Of a stretch of 64,000 nt of DNA, positions 1-10,263 are shown piece by piece. Position 1 is the stretch's first letter. The number at the start of each line of letters is the position of its first letter. Source of the stretch: Stereum hirsutum FP-91666 SS1 (taxonomy: Eukaryota > Basidiomycota > Agaricomycetes > Russulales > Stereaceae); the NCBI RefSeq assembly GCF_000264905.1, contig NW_006763142.1:1310760-1374759 (forward strand), in the 5' to 3' direction. The notes below the pieces were generated by a model. The model had not been told where the DNA came from. It searched no databases and saw nothing but the letters and a program-made list of their open reading frames with translations. The position numbers were made by a program, and so were the translations under genes.

Positions 1-2734
1 GCGACGTCGGCTATCAAGGACAGGGATGAGGAGATCGATAAGGCGAACGCGTTGATTGAGCATTCGTTGATAATCTTGGGCGCCACGGCACTCGAGGATA
101 AGTTGCAGGAGGGTGTACCGGATGCGATTGAGACTCTGCATCGAGCGGGAATCAAGCTTTGGATTCTGACTGGTATGGTCTTTTTGGCTGTCGCCTTTTG
201 TTAGTATGGTGAGGCTAACGGAATTGGTGATCTGTAGGTGACAAGGTCCAGACTGCCATCGAAATTGGTACTTGTCTATATCGAGTGGCGTTTGTATTTT
301 CTCTGCTGATCTTTTTTCGCGATTTCCTCCAGCTTTCAGTTGTAACCTCCTGAAGAACGACATGGATATCATGATCCTCTCGGCCGACTCTGTCGACGGC
401 GCCCGTACTCAGATCGAAGCAGGCCTCAACAAGATAGCCTCCGTCCTCGGCCCTCCCTCCTGGGATTCCAGCAAGCGCGGTTTCCTCCCCAACGCCAAAG
501 CCTCCTTTGCCGTCGTCATCGACGGAGACACCCTCCGCTACGCCCTCGAAACCGAACTCAAACCTCTCTTCCTCAACCTCGGCACCCAATGCGAGACTGT
601 CGTCTGTTGCCGTGTTTCGCCCGCCCAAAAAGCTCTGACCGTCAAGCTTGTGAAGGAGGGAAGGAACGCGATGACGTTGTCGATCGGAGATGGGGCGAAC
701 GATGTGGCGATGATTCAAGAGGCAAATATCGGGTGTGGATTGTTTGGCCATGAAGGGTCGCAGGCGGCGATGTCGGCAGATTATGCGTTCGGGCAGTTCA
801 GATTTTTGACGAAGTTGTTGATCGTGCATGGGAGATGGTCGTACCGACGGATTGCGGACATGCATAGCAACTTCTTCTACAAGGTGAGCACTGACCTGTT
901 TCGTCTTGAAATGGCGTCGCTTAAAAGATTTGCTTTCCTCAGAACGTTATTTGGACCTTTGCAATGTTCTGGTTTATGCCTTGGAATAGGTCCGTCGTTT
1001 TCCATCCGTATCCTACCGGTGTAACGTGCTCAAACGGCATTGGATGACAGCTTCGATGCGACGTACCTATACCAGTATACTTTCGTCTTGCTGTGTAACT
1101 TGGTCTTCACGTCACTTCCCGTTATCGTGCTTGGAGGTACGTTCGCTCCTTACGTTCCATGCACACGTCACTAACCATTTCGTCCCCTAGCTTTCGATCA
1201 AGACCTTAACGCGAAAGCAGCCTTGGCCTTTCCACAGCTGTACGTACGCGGCATCCGCGGCCTGGAATATACCCGCCTCAAGTTCTGGCTCTATATGCTC
1301 GATGGTTTTTATCAATCCGGGGTCGTTTACTTTGTGGCATATTTCGTTTGGACGCTTGGGCCTGCGATCTCCTGGAACGGAAAGTCCATAGAGTCCCTAG
1401 CTGATTACGGTACCACTATCGCTGTGTCCGCGATTTTTACAGCCAACCTCTACGTCGGCCTCAATACCCACTAGTAAGCTCTCAGCGACGAGCATTCTCC
1501 TTGAAGCGTACTCATCATGACATGTTTGTCCCGTAGTTGGACCGTCATTACATGGCTAGTCGTCTTCGGCTCTACTCTTGTGATGCTGATCTGGATCGTG
1601 ATCTACTCGTTCTTCTGGAGTATCGATTTTATCGACGAGGTGGTCGTCCTCTTCGGCAATGTGCTCTTTTGGACCACAGTGCTCCTTTCTGTGGCCGTCT
1701 CTCTCAGTAAGCTTCCTCCGTATACGCTGTGGGAAGTATTTTTCACAACCATCGAATCTCTTCTAGTCCCTCGTATCATCGTCAAGTTCGTAGCTTCAGC
1801 GTACATGTACGAGGACGCCGACATCGTTCGAGAAATGTGGGTGAAAGGCGACCTGAAGGAACGGCTCGGGATCAAGCATCGACGTGATCTCACACGGACC
1901 AAAGATATCGAGCGGGCTCCGATGTTCCTCAAGCCTCATTCTCGCTCGCCCTCAGAATACTCCGCTCACCAGGACGGATACGAGCCGGCCTTGACGCACA
2001 GTCCAGGCGAACTCGCACTCTCGCCTCCGACGCGTTCTGAGACCCTCGTGGACACGCCACCGGCTCCTCCCACTCCATACCATGACGATATTCCCAATCC
2101 TCATGAAGATCTCTACGCCGAACCACAGTACATCATCACGAAGGCGGAGACGATCCGGGAAGATGACGAAGAGGGCCCTCGAACACCTTCGCTGCCTATG
2201 AACGCGTCATCGCGAAATTTCATGTCGCCGTCCCCTGCGCTCTCGTACTATTCGGTGTCGGACGTTCCGGTACCATCCCCGATGCCACAGCCGGTCTATC
2301 GCCACCCTTCGACACCTTACGTTCCTCACTCGTACTCATCACAACCGCCTACAAGATCGAATTCAGGTGCGAATACGCTACAAATTCCGAATGCGTACGA
2401 GATGCGCGTACGGACACCGCCCCAAGCGTACCCACAGCCTTTGTATCAGCAGTCACAGCTAGAAACACGGTCGGATCACGCACCACCGCCGCCAGAGAAC
2501 TTCCAACATGGTCGACCACCAGACGTCGAGCAGAGCGTCATGCCTGTCCCGAGACGAGAGATATCAGATGTGACGGAAGCCTCGTACGCTACTGCACGGC
2601 AGCAAGGCTCGGCGAGTGATTTAGATGCGGAGTCGGACTATGATTATGAAGCACGGACTATCAATGAGGACGTCGATGGGAACGGGGACTGGAGAGCAAG
2701 CACATACTCGTACCAGGGTCCACGAGCGATGTAG
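1..2734 (+). CDS. Phospholipid-transporting P4-ATPase (Dnf1/2-type flippase), 3' part
   Basis: Partial gene: position 1 is already in frame and the start lies upstream. Exons are 1-172, 238-267, 333-883, 943-989, 1051-1136, 1191-1473, 1537-1706 and 1767-2734, giving 768 residues. The product moves phospholipids from the outer to the inner leaflet of plasma, Golgi or endosomal membranes. Seen directly: the P-domain motif LWILTGDK, the motif [11 protein letters not shown], the hinge [13 protein letters not shown], then FYKN and several hydrophobic segments (roughly residues 270-520). The segment ADIVREMW near the end of the membrane domain resembles the Dnf1/2 branch more than Drs2 or Neo1; this is from memory of the family. 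A Pro/Ser-rich tail of about 240 residues follows, probably cytosolic and regulatory. The last intron (1707-1766) is 60 bp and in frame, so read-through is possible, but removing it restores the conserved PRIIVKF segment. Confidence 0.93.
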
Positions 2735-3640
2735 AGTAAGTTGTAGCCTTTTCGTCTCGTTCCTTATTCCGTCCTTCACTCTTTCTTTTCTGTTGTCTTC
2801 CCTGGGATTGTTTTCGTAGACCTTTCTTGCTTTCATTCATATGCCTGTCATTTACATTCTCCCTCTCTTGTGCTACCCTACTCATCTCGTCTATCCACCC
2901 ATCCATCCTCGGAATTGCATTGCTCCGTTTCTTCGTTCACTCGCTCGCGTGTTCCTCTTTTTGAAGACTTTTCCTGACCCTCATTTTCTACATTATTTAT
3001 AACCTGCTTTGTCAACCTTTCGTGCACGATTGCTCTGAGTCATTCGCTCGTCCCTCGCCCATTGTCACCACACAGCGTGTTTCTCTCGTATTCCCGCCAG
3101 ACGGACTTGTTCCATCTTACAATCTTTTCCATACCTTCACGTGTATATCTTTGGACCTCTTCAGGCATGGGCCCGTTCACTTATCCACAGCTCGCCCTCT
3201 CGTTTCTATTTCTTAGTCGTATAATTTGCTTATTGTGCTCTGTTATGTGCGGATAGCTGGCAATATACCCGAGGAAACCAACCCATGTGTGTGATTGAGC
3301 TTGTAGGAAGTATCTGGCCTTCAGATACTTATGGTCAGATTTGTCAAAGCTACACAAAAAGTCATCACTTCGAGTCAACTTCGCGTTGAATTGACGAACA
3401 TGGCTCCATTTTGTATCATGAATATACGTATACTTCCTTCCTTCCTTCCTTCCTTCCTTGGTTCTCCTGGAGAACGAGGAGATGCGCGAGGAAGAACGAG
3501 AAGTGAGTGAAACTGTATCATGCGGCGCTATGATATGCAAAAAATATTTTTTGTTTCCTTGAAGAGAGCGCAGTGAGATCAAGCCGCGCTGGATCCGGGC
3601 CGCGCGCAGCGCTTCAATCCGGTTTAGTTGAACAGAAGTT
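2735..3640. other. Intergenic: flippase 3' UTR and upstream region of small paralog 1
   Basis: No supportable gene. The first several hundred bases are pyrimidine-rich and are probably 3' UTR. A short tetranucleotide microsatellite lies near 3431-3458. Confidence 0.5.
3431..3458. repeat. CTTC microsatellite
   Basis: About six to seven copies of the tetranucleotide CTTC in a row, seen directly. Confidence 0.85.
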
Positions 3641-3670
3641 CACACGGCTCCGTATAAGACACGGTCAACT
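3641..3670 (+). promoter_or_regulatory. Core-promoter-like element of small paralog 1
   Basis: A TATA-like core (GTATAAGAC) inside a 30-bp block starting CACACGG and ending GGTCAACT, about 25-50 bp before the ATG at 3695. The same block recurs twice upstream of paralog 2 (4800-4829 and 4896-4925), which supports a conserved promoter role. Inferred from position and conservation only. Confidence 0.5.
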
Positions 3671-3694
3671 CTCGCTCATTCTCTCGACCTCGTC

Positions 3695-4330
3695 ATGTCA
3701 ACCATCCCTGGCTCCAACAGATCGCGCTCTCCTTCGCTTTCGGATTCCGAAGACGGTGATGGAAATGGCGTCATCGAATGTAGGAAACCAAATCAAGCTG
3801 CCATTGAGGTGCGTTGGCAGTGGAGTCTTGTACCCGTCTTCGATTTTCACCCTTTTCTATCGCAGGGATTCCGTTTGTTTTGCAACACAAGGAAACCTAT
3901 GGCACAACTATGTCGTGCTCTCACCGTTGATTACGAATTGGTCAACGATCCCTGGTATAATGGCCCAGATAAATTGAGCTTTGGCTTCGGGGTCACATCG
4001 GACACCTTGATTCAGTATGCACTGGAGAAGAAACTGGTCGATCCTCGCAAGCTGACGGAGGGCGATCCAGAATTTATCGGCTATGAGCGCTGCCTCGCCA
4101 TCGATAGAGTGGTCGAACACCTAGAGCATGTCACTGGGGCTCCCAGGCTCTATATCCGCTTCCCCACGTCTCCCGATTACGAATATATGGTCTCTCTGTA
4201 CGACAACTACTCGAAGCGGGTCGATGAGATGGATGAGGACGACGAAAGGGAAGTTCTCGACATACTAAGGAAAGAGTTGAACATCTCAGACGACGTGCCG
4301 GCGATGTGGTGGTTCGAAATGGAGGGCTGA
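3695..4330 (+). CDS. Hypothetical 192-aa protein, paralog 1 of a local three-gene family
   Basis: Two exons, 3695-3808 and 3866-4330, separated by a 57-bp intron at the same place as in the other two copies. I do not recognise the family. The first exon is Ser/Asp/Glu-rich and probably disordered. The second is a compact, well-conserved domain containing FCNTRKPM, YNGPDKLSFGFGVTSDTL and LYIRFPTSP, ending in PAMWWFEMEG. There is no signal peptide or membrane segment, so a cytosolic or nuclear protein is likely. The strong conservation of exon 2 across three copies, with substitutions that keep the frame open, argues for a real protein. This copy stops one codon earlier than the others (no final Tyr). 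Confidence 0.75.
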   Translation: MSTIPGSNRSRSPSLSDSEDGDGNGVIECRKPNQAAIEVRWQWSLVPVFDFHPFLSQGFRLFCNTRKPMAQLCRALTVDYELVNDPWYNGPDKLSFGFGVTSDTLIQYALEKKLVDPRKLTEGDPEFIGYERCLAIDRVVEHLEHVTGAPRLYIRFPTSPDYEYMVSLYDNYSKRVDEMDEDDEREVLDILRKELNISDDVPAMWWFEMEG

Positions 4331-4799
4331 GGTTGTTGATCGTCATGGTGAGTGGATAAGTATTCTCAACCACAATCCCAACTCCAAGCTACTTTCCTTC
4401 TCCGTTTGCGGCTCATGTGGTACGGTTACAGAAGGCCTCTACGATCTTTTGCTCGAGTGACCGTATCCACCGAGACCGAACACTTCTTGTCAATCCCTTC
4501 CCAGCCCATGCCCTTGACGCATTTCGAGGCCGTGAAGTCCCTATATGTGGTGCCACCCTCGTATTATAGTTTTATCATAGCTATCGATCTGCTTTGTCTG
4601 TGCCTTTCCGTCATATCCTGTATTCTCTCGCCAGCTCCGAGTCGTTTCCGATAATTCATCTTCGCTGTGTACTGCGTCGTTAGCTATGACATCTCACAAC
4701 ACGAGCCCTGCTCGACGTCAAGCTTTTATATACAGCTCATCCGGATATCCGATCGACTGAATATATAGTAGAGATTCAGCTGTGATTGGTACAAGATAT
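4331..4799. other. Diverged copy of the 3' flank of the duplicated unit
   Basis: Recognisably related to the sequence after paralogs 2 and 3: it shares the intron-like GTGAGTGG start just after the stop and the ATAGCTATCGATCTGCTT block, but with many indels. No open gene. Confidence 0.6.
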
Positions 4800-4925
4800 C
4801 ACACGGCTTTGTATAAGACACGGTCAACTTTCCCTTTCCCTGCGTACTTGGCTGGATCCGGGCCGCCTGCTTCCCGGTTTGGTTGAACAGAAGTAAACAC
4901 GGGTCTGTACAAAACACTGTCAACT
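4800..4925 (+). promoter_or_regulatory. Doubled promoter-like block upstream of small paralog 2
   Basis: Two related 30-bp blocks, 4800-4829 (with GTATAAGAC) and 4896-4925 (with TGTACAAAAC), both ending TCAACT. Paralog 1 has one such block in the proximal position. The distal block keeps the better TATA-like core while the proximal one has drifted. Confidence 0.45.
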
Positions 4926-4949
4926 CTCGTTCATTCTCTCAACCTCATC

Positions 4950-5587
4950 ATGTCAATCATCCCCAGCTCCAACATATCGCGCTCTCCTTCGCCTTCGGAC
5001 TCCGAAGACGACGATGACAGTGGCGTCGTCCAATATCGCGAACCAAGTGAAGCTGCTCTTGAGGTGCGTTAGCGGAGTGTCTTGTACCCGTCTTCGGTTT
5101 TCACCTTTCTCTACCTCAGGGATTCCGTTTGTTTTGCAACACAAGGAAACCTATGACACAACTTTCCCGTGCCCTCACTGTCGATTACGAATTGGTCAAC
5201 GATCCTTATTATAATGGCCCAGATAAACTGAGCTTTGGCTTCGGGGTCACATCGGACACCTTGATCCAGTATGCACTGGAGAGGAGACTGGTCGATCCTC
5301 GAAAGCTGACGAAGGGTGACCCAAAATTTATCGGCTGGGAGCGCTTCCGAGCTATCAATGCAGTGGTCAAACACCTAGAGTGCATCACCGGGGCTCCCAG
5401 GCTCTATATCCGCTTCCCCACGTCTCCCGATTACGAGTACATGATCTCTCTGTACGACAACTACTCGAAGAGGGTTGATGAGATGGACGAGCAGGATGAG
5501 AAGGAAGTTCTCGAGATATTGAGAAAAGAGTTGAACATCCCAGACGACGTGCCAGCGATGTGGTGGTTTGAGATGGAAGGCTATTAA
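4950..5587 (+). CDS. Hypothetical 193-aa protein, paralog 2
   Basis: Exons 4950-5063 and 5120-5587 with a 56-bp intron. Same architecture as paralog 1: a 38-codon Ser/Asp-rich first exon, then the conserved domain with FCNTRKPM, YNGPDKLSFGFG and PAMWWFEMEGY. Coding substitutions relative to paralogs 1 and 3 are scattered (for example WERFRAINAVVKH for YERCLAIDRVVEH) and none breaks the frame. The next gene is the truncated DUF4246 copy on the opposite strand, tail to tail. The function is unknown. Confidence 0.75.
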
Positions 5588-5921
5588 TAATCGTCATGGT
5601 GAGTGGATCTTCACAATACCAACCGCAATCCCGATTTCCTCTTTTCCTTGCGCGGCTCCTGACGACACGGTTGTAGCAGACCTCCTCTGTGATCATCTTG
5701 CCACGAACGGATACCCCTTGTGAATATTTTTCCACCTCGTGTCCTCGACCCGTTCCGTGACTGTGAGGTCTCTTTTTATAGTTTTGTCATAGCTATCGAT
5801 CTGCTTTACGTGTGTCTTCCCGTCAATCTTTGACGAATCATAATTATCCACAATCAATACGTCCATCTGATCAACCGAAAATAATAGAGATTCGAAGATA
5901 GTTGACACAAGATAGATGACA
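5588..5921. repeat. 3' flank of paralog 2, duplicated after paralog 3
   Basis: This stretch is almost the same as 10264-10575, with a few substitutions and one deletion of roughly 25 bases in the latter. It contains an intron-like segment from GTGAGTGG (about 5599) to GGTTGTAG just after the stop codon. It links the small gene to the tail of the DUF4246 gene. Confidence 0.8.
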
Positions 5922-6642
5922 TTAATGCTCGCACAGAAAGAAGGTAGTCGAACTAAACCAGTCGTTGTTACTATCCACAAAAACCTTCCTTTCATCCATC
6001 AACTCCTCCCTCATCTTCTTCGCCTCCTCCATCCCAATCGGCCAATCTTCCACCATGTTCTCAATCTCCATTCCCACCTCTGCCGGCAGCTTCTCAAAGA
6101 TATTCGTCTTCCGTATCTCCTCGCTCCACCAGTCCCGCCTCTGACACGGGACGTTCTGTGTCGAGATGATCTGGATATGCGGGTCGACGAGGAAGAGCGC
6201 TAGAATCTTGCGGTGTCCAGGCTTCGTGGGGTCGGCGAGACGGAAGGGTTGGACGCGGTGTTGGAGGACGTTGGGGAAGGTGGTAAGACGGCCTTCCTTC
6301 GTCAATACGCCGCCAAGTTCTTGGACGCTGGGTTCATCATTCTGGCAACCGAAAATGACAGGAAGCCAGGCATGGTCCTCTTGTTCGTAGTTCATGTCGA
6401 TGGTGTCTGAGTCGGACTGTTGACGGAATGAAAGATGACTGTCCGTGATGTTATCGCAGTCGTAATAGTAGATGGCCGTCGCGCAGATATGCTCGTTCTG
6501 CGATGTTCACTAATGGTCACAATGCTTGCTGCGATAGAACAGACGAGTGCTCGAAGACTCACGAGCTGCCCTTCGACGTGCCAGCTTCCACCGTCGTAGG
6601 TCGGCTTCTCGGGCGTAAGCTGAATGTTAGCCAATTTCACGA
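5922..6642 (-). pseudogene. 5'-truncated DUF4246 gene copy
   Basis: Contains the complete last exon (6497-5922, 576 bp, open to the stop) and the 3' end of the preceding exon (to 6563, donor CGTGAGT). Homology to the intact gene at 10576-12905 ends abruptly at about 6642, within a few bases of an inverted-repeat element beginning at 6647. The remaining reading frame is open and nearly identical in protein to the intact gene, so truncation is recent or the end is maintained by gene conversion. No promoter or start codon of the original gene remains. What is left covers the second half of the putative oxygenase core. Confidence 0.85.
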
Positions 6643-6646
6643 GGGG

Positions 6647-7549
6647 TGTCGCAAAACTTGCATCTGGCTGGTCTTGCATGATGTTGCCAAACCATGCCTG
6701 AACATCCCCGCCAGGGAAACAGAGCCTGATCAGGGTTCCCGAGCTTTAGAAAGGGGATGAGCGGGCTGGTCAGGCCAATCAGGCCTGATCAGCCTGATGG
6801 ACCTGCACAGGCGTTATACGGCGTGTTGCGGGCTGAGCAGTCCTGACGACGATATATAGGAATAATAGAAAAAGGGTTTTTCATCTTTTTGTACCTCTCC
6901 TTTTACCCCTCTGTAGTATCCTTTTCTTACTCATGTAGTGCTCTTACCTTTATTCCTTACTTTCCTTACGAATTGTACTCGCTAGAAGTCTCTTATAGAC
7001 CACAAGTATCAGGCCAGCGAGGGATTCGAACACCCGACTTGTGTTATGCTGCTCACGCCCTGCGTTGGAGTCGCGAAACAGACCACTGCGTCATCGCGGA
7101 GTGGTCTGTACTGGAAATGCTCTAAATATATCGTGTTCTTTCGTGGCGCGAAATGCATGCCCACAATGCTCCGCCAGATCTTTCACCCCTCATCTTCCCT
7201 CTCTTGAGGTCGAGGCGGCCTAGCAAGGTCCCTGTAGTCCAGTATACTATTTCAGCGATCAGACATGGTCAGGCCTCTTCAGCACTGGCCAACGGCATCG
7301 GAGCTATGTACAGACATTATTAGCCAGGATCAGCCCTGCTCAGCCGATGGCTCCAAAATGACCAGTCCTTGCCAGTCCTGCTCAGCTCTGTTCAGCAGAC
7401 GACTTCAAGATGACCAGCCCGCACCAGCCTTGCTCAGCCCTGCTCAGGCCCGATGTGGGCTGGTCCGGTCATGCACGCTCCCTGTTCAGGCATTATGACC
7501 GCTATCAGGCTTCGCTATGGCTGACCAGCCAAATGCAAGTTTTGCGACA
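6647..7549. mobile_element. Non-autonomous element with ~27-bp terminal inverted repeats
   Basis: The left end begins TGTCGCAAAACTTGCATC at 6647. The right end, read on the minus strand from 7549, begins TGTCGCAAAACTTGCATT, and the match continues through GGCTGGTC: about 27 bp with one mismatch. The interior has no transposase and holds GC-rich CAG/CTG-type internal repeats, including a duplicated ~60-bp block at about 7330-7450, plus a tRNA-like segment. I could not find a convincing target-site duplication, so the boundaries may be altered or one flank deleted. Confidence 0.6.
6850..7130 (-). mobile_element. tRNA-derived SINE-like segment (candidate)
   Basis: On the minus strand a pol III box A-like stretch (TGACGCAGTGGTC, near 7085-7097) is followed by a box B-like GTGTTCGAATCCC (near 7020-7032). 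About 150 bases further on come A-rich runs near 6875-6890. The spacing between the boxes is wider than in an ordinary tRNA and no cloverleaf closes around them, so this is better read as a SINE head than a tRNA gene. Edges are uncertain; short inverted CGATATAT/ATATATCG copies lie near both. Confidence 0.35.
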
Positions 7550-7739
7550 GGACTTGGACCACCTTTATCTCATGTTTTTTTTTGGTCATGATCACCACGG
7601 CCGAACACTTTATATTAATGTTATCTTCCTTCAGCTCATTACCCGACCTGTCTCGAGACCGCTGAGTGACAAGTCCCGAATTGTGGCGCCCATCCCCGTC
7701 GTCTTCATGGTCTTGTCGCAACATCGTTTTGCTCCGACT

Positions 7740-7890
7740 GCTTGGGAATACTAGAGATTTGGACATCGTTGGCATAATATGTATATCATTGGTATCAATG
7801 CTTGTAAGTAGAGAGCACTGTCGAGAACTAAACATCGTTACTATCCTCGAAAATTCTCCTTTCCTTCATCAGCTCTTCCCTCGTCTCAGT
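7740..7890 (-). pseudogene. Relic of a DUF4246 gene 3' end
   Basis: The plus-strand sequence from about 7740 to 7890 aligns with 5875-6015 and 10530-10660, with shared blocks around ATACTAGAGATT, ATCAATGCTTG, TCGTTACTATCC and CTTTCCTTCATCAGCTC. These cover the stop-codon end and 3' flank of the DUF4246 gene. The reading frame is broken. It is much more decayed than the copy at 5922-6642 and shows an older round of duplication. Confidence 0.6.
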
Positions 7891-8118
7891 TTGGTTCGTA
7901 TAGGAGGTCGTTCAGAGAAATGTACAGGTTTTGTAACGATATAGAAAGCATCATGACAGAACATATTGCGAAGAAAAGCGTACGAAGCGTGTGAAAAAAA
8001 CGGGGCGATAGAACTGGCATCAAATAATGGAACCATTCAAAACGTAACGACCTGGAAAGTGGGAAAGCAGTGAGAACCATACTCGCTATGAACAAGGAAG
8101 GAAATCATACGAGAATCA

Positions 8119-9376
8119 TCACTTCGACTTCGGTTGACCAGAGCCTTCACCTTCCTTGGTATTCTTCGCCACCTTATCTTTTTTCGCCAGCATAGTAGTA
8201 CGACTCCTGGACTTGAGCGGAGAGTGATTCCAGTCGGACTTGCCAACATTACCGGCGTAGGTGGGGTCGGACTTAGAGGTAGGCGGAGTCTCCGTCTCAT
8301 CAACTTTCACAAATTCGCCTGTTACTTCGTCATGTTGTCGTTCCTCTACTGGCACACAGGCGTAGTTGACGACAGTCTGACCATATTGCTGTTGTATATG
8401 AAAGGACTCCGTCGTCAACAGAGCTGAAACACAGGAAACATTAGAAGAAGCACTCACGCATCTTCTCCGCAACTTCTGTTGGTGGCGTACACCAAAAGCT
8501 CGCTCCTCCTTTTGGAACCAAGAGGGCTGCAACTCGACCCCGAGGGGAAAAAGGACCTGGTGCAATGCGTCACGAAACTCACGGGTGAAAGCGGACATCT
8601 TATCATCCGTCATCTGCTCGCCCCAGTAAACGACCTCTGGAGGACCTGGCATGACCAAGGTGTCCGGCTGGTTGTTCGATCCTGACTTCGACTGACTGGC
8701 CGATGCCGTAGGGGGAGTAGGGCGAGTATACCGGAGAAGAGTGAAAGTAGTGACGACGATAATGAAGGCGTAAAAGACTTCACCCTTCGGGATCGTTTTG
8801 AACGCGTGCGCGGCCTGGTCGTTGACCTGCGGAATTGCCGCCTCCATCACTCTTAGAATCCGTTCAGGTGTCGGACTTCCCGGGACCCCCAAGGGTTTTA
8901 TCTCGGCCCAGCAAGCAAGTAGGGAGTCTACGTGCTCCTCGCCCATTATCTCGGTGAGAAGAACTTGGAAATCTGGGATCCGTTTGGATTTCTCCGCCTT
9001 CGAGATTGTATCCTCCAGGGATGCGGTCACCCCAGGCGCGGGACGCTGATCGCGGTTAAAGAAGGGTCCTTGGGGAATACACACCAGGTGGACGTTGGCA
9101 TCGTCCACAGTCGCTATCCTGCAGAGTTCTCCAAAGGTCCTGGCCCCAATCGCGTAAGAGCAGCCTTCAGACCAATAGAACCTGGAGGCATAAACTTTGT
9201 CGCATCGTAACTGCTCGAAAAAGGCGGCGCGGTGTATCACAGTGACCTACAAGATCAACATAATCAGATCATATTGAAGGGAAGATGATATGAGAGCATA
9301 AGAGATATGCCTTTGGGTCGTTCCAGATTGCTTTATGCTTCGGGTCCTTGATGTGGAGAGGATACGCCAATGTCAT
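8119..9376 (-). CDS. Hypothetical protein with one membrane segment
   Basis: I do not recognise this family. The model is exon 9376-9311 (MTLAYPLHIKDPKHKAIWND...) joined to 9246-8119. The intron between them (9247-9310) starts with GC instead of GT and ends TAG. Without that exon the ORF would begin in mid-domain. The product is about 395 aa. A hydrophobic stretch (FYAFIIVVTTFTLL) near residue 180 could span a membrane, and the C-terminal 60 residues are Lys/Ser-rich. An intron-like GTGAGT...TTTCAG of only 35 bp lies near 8420-8450. Removing it breaks the frame of the upstream part, so I left it in. The gene sits between repeated DUF4246 fragments and may be part of the accessory block. Confidence 0.5.
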
Positions 9377-9625
9377 CTTTCGAGCTGGAGTGGCTGGGAG
9401 AGAGAAAGGTGCGGAACGCGCTGACGGTCATTTCATGGCTTTATACATTGTTGCTTCCCAAAAGCACGCCTTGGATGACGGACCAGCTCATGACAAAATG
9501 GTGTCCAAGTCACGTTTGTGCAAGATCGATAACCCGGGCCGTGTCCGGGCCGACCGCTTCGGTCGAATAAAAGAGCACACAACTGAACTTGCACCAACAC
9601 TAGCACTGTCACCCTGACCCTCATC

Positions 9626-10263
9626 ATGTCAACCATCATCAACTCCAGCAGATCGTGCTCTCCTTCGTTTACGGATTCCGAGGACGAAGACGACCATGGC
9701 GGCGTCGAATATCGCGAACCAAGTCAAGCTGCCATTGAGGTACGTTGGCAGAGTATCTTGTACCCGTCTTCGTATTTAACCTTTCTCTATCGCAGGGCTT
9801 CCGTTTGTTTTGCAACACTAGGAAACCTATGACACAACTACCTCGTACTCTTACCGTCGACTACACGGCGCTCAACGACCCCTATTATAATGGCCCTGAT
9901 AAACTGAGCTTTGGCTTCGGGGTCACATCGGACACGTTGGTTCAATATGCACTGGAGAAGAAACTGGTCGATCCTCGCAAGCTGACGGAGGGCGACCCAG
10001 AATTTATCAGCTACGAGAGATACTTCGCCATCAATGCAGTGATCAAACACCTAGAGCGCGTCACAGGTGCTCCCAAACTCTATATCCGCTTCCCCACGTC
10101 TCCCGAATACGAGTACATGATCTCTCTGTACGACAACTACTCGAAGCGGGTCGATGAGATGGACGAGGACGACGAAAGGGAAGTTCTCGACATAATAAGG
10201 AAAGAGTTGAACATCCCAGACGACGTGCCAGCGATGTGGTGGTTTGAGATGGAAGGCTATTAA
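9626..10263 (+). CDS. Hypothetical 193-aa protein, paralog 3
   Basis: Exons 9626-9739 and 9796-10263 with a 56-bp intron at the conserved position. Same domain as paralogs 1 and 2 (FCNTRKPM, YNGPDKLSFGFG, LYIRFPTSP, PAMWWFEMEGY). Its upstream region keeps a CCGGGCCG block but has a different TATA-like stretch (AATAAAAG near 9567). It lies tail to tail with the intact DUF4246 gene, with the same spacing as paralog 2 and the truncated copy. Function unknown. Confidence 0.75.

Noticed and set aside
1707..1766. Reading the flippase straight through this 60-bp segment
   Set aside because: Both options are open, but splicing restores the conserved P4-ATPase segment PRIIVKF, so an intron is preferred.
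7010..7110. Possible tRNA gene (GTTCGAATCCC on the minus strand)
   Set aside because: The box A to box B distance is too large, and I could not form an acceptor stem or anticodon arm; treated as a SINE-like segment.
6647..7549. hAT-type target-site duplication around the TIR element
   Set aside because: No matching 8-bp flanks at the visible ends; superfamily left open.
8415..8450. 35-bp intron (GTGAGT...TTTCAG) in the 8119-9376 gene
   Set aside because: Shorter than normal fungal introns, and removal shifts the upstream frame to an early stop.
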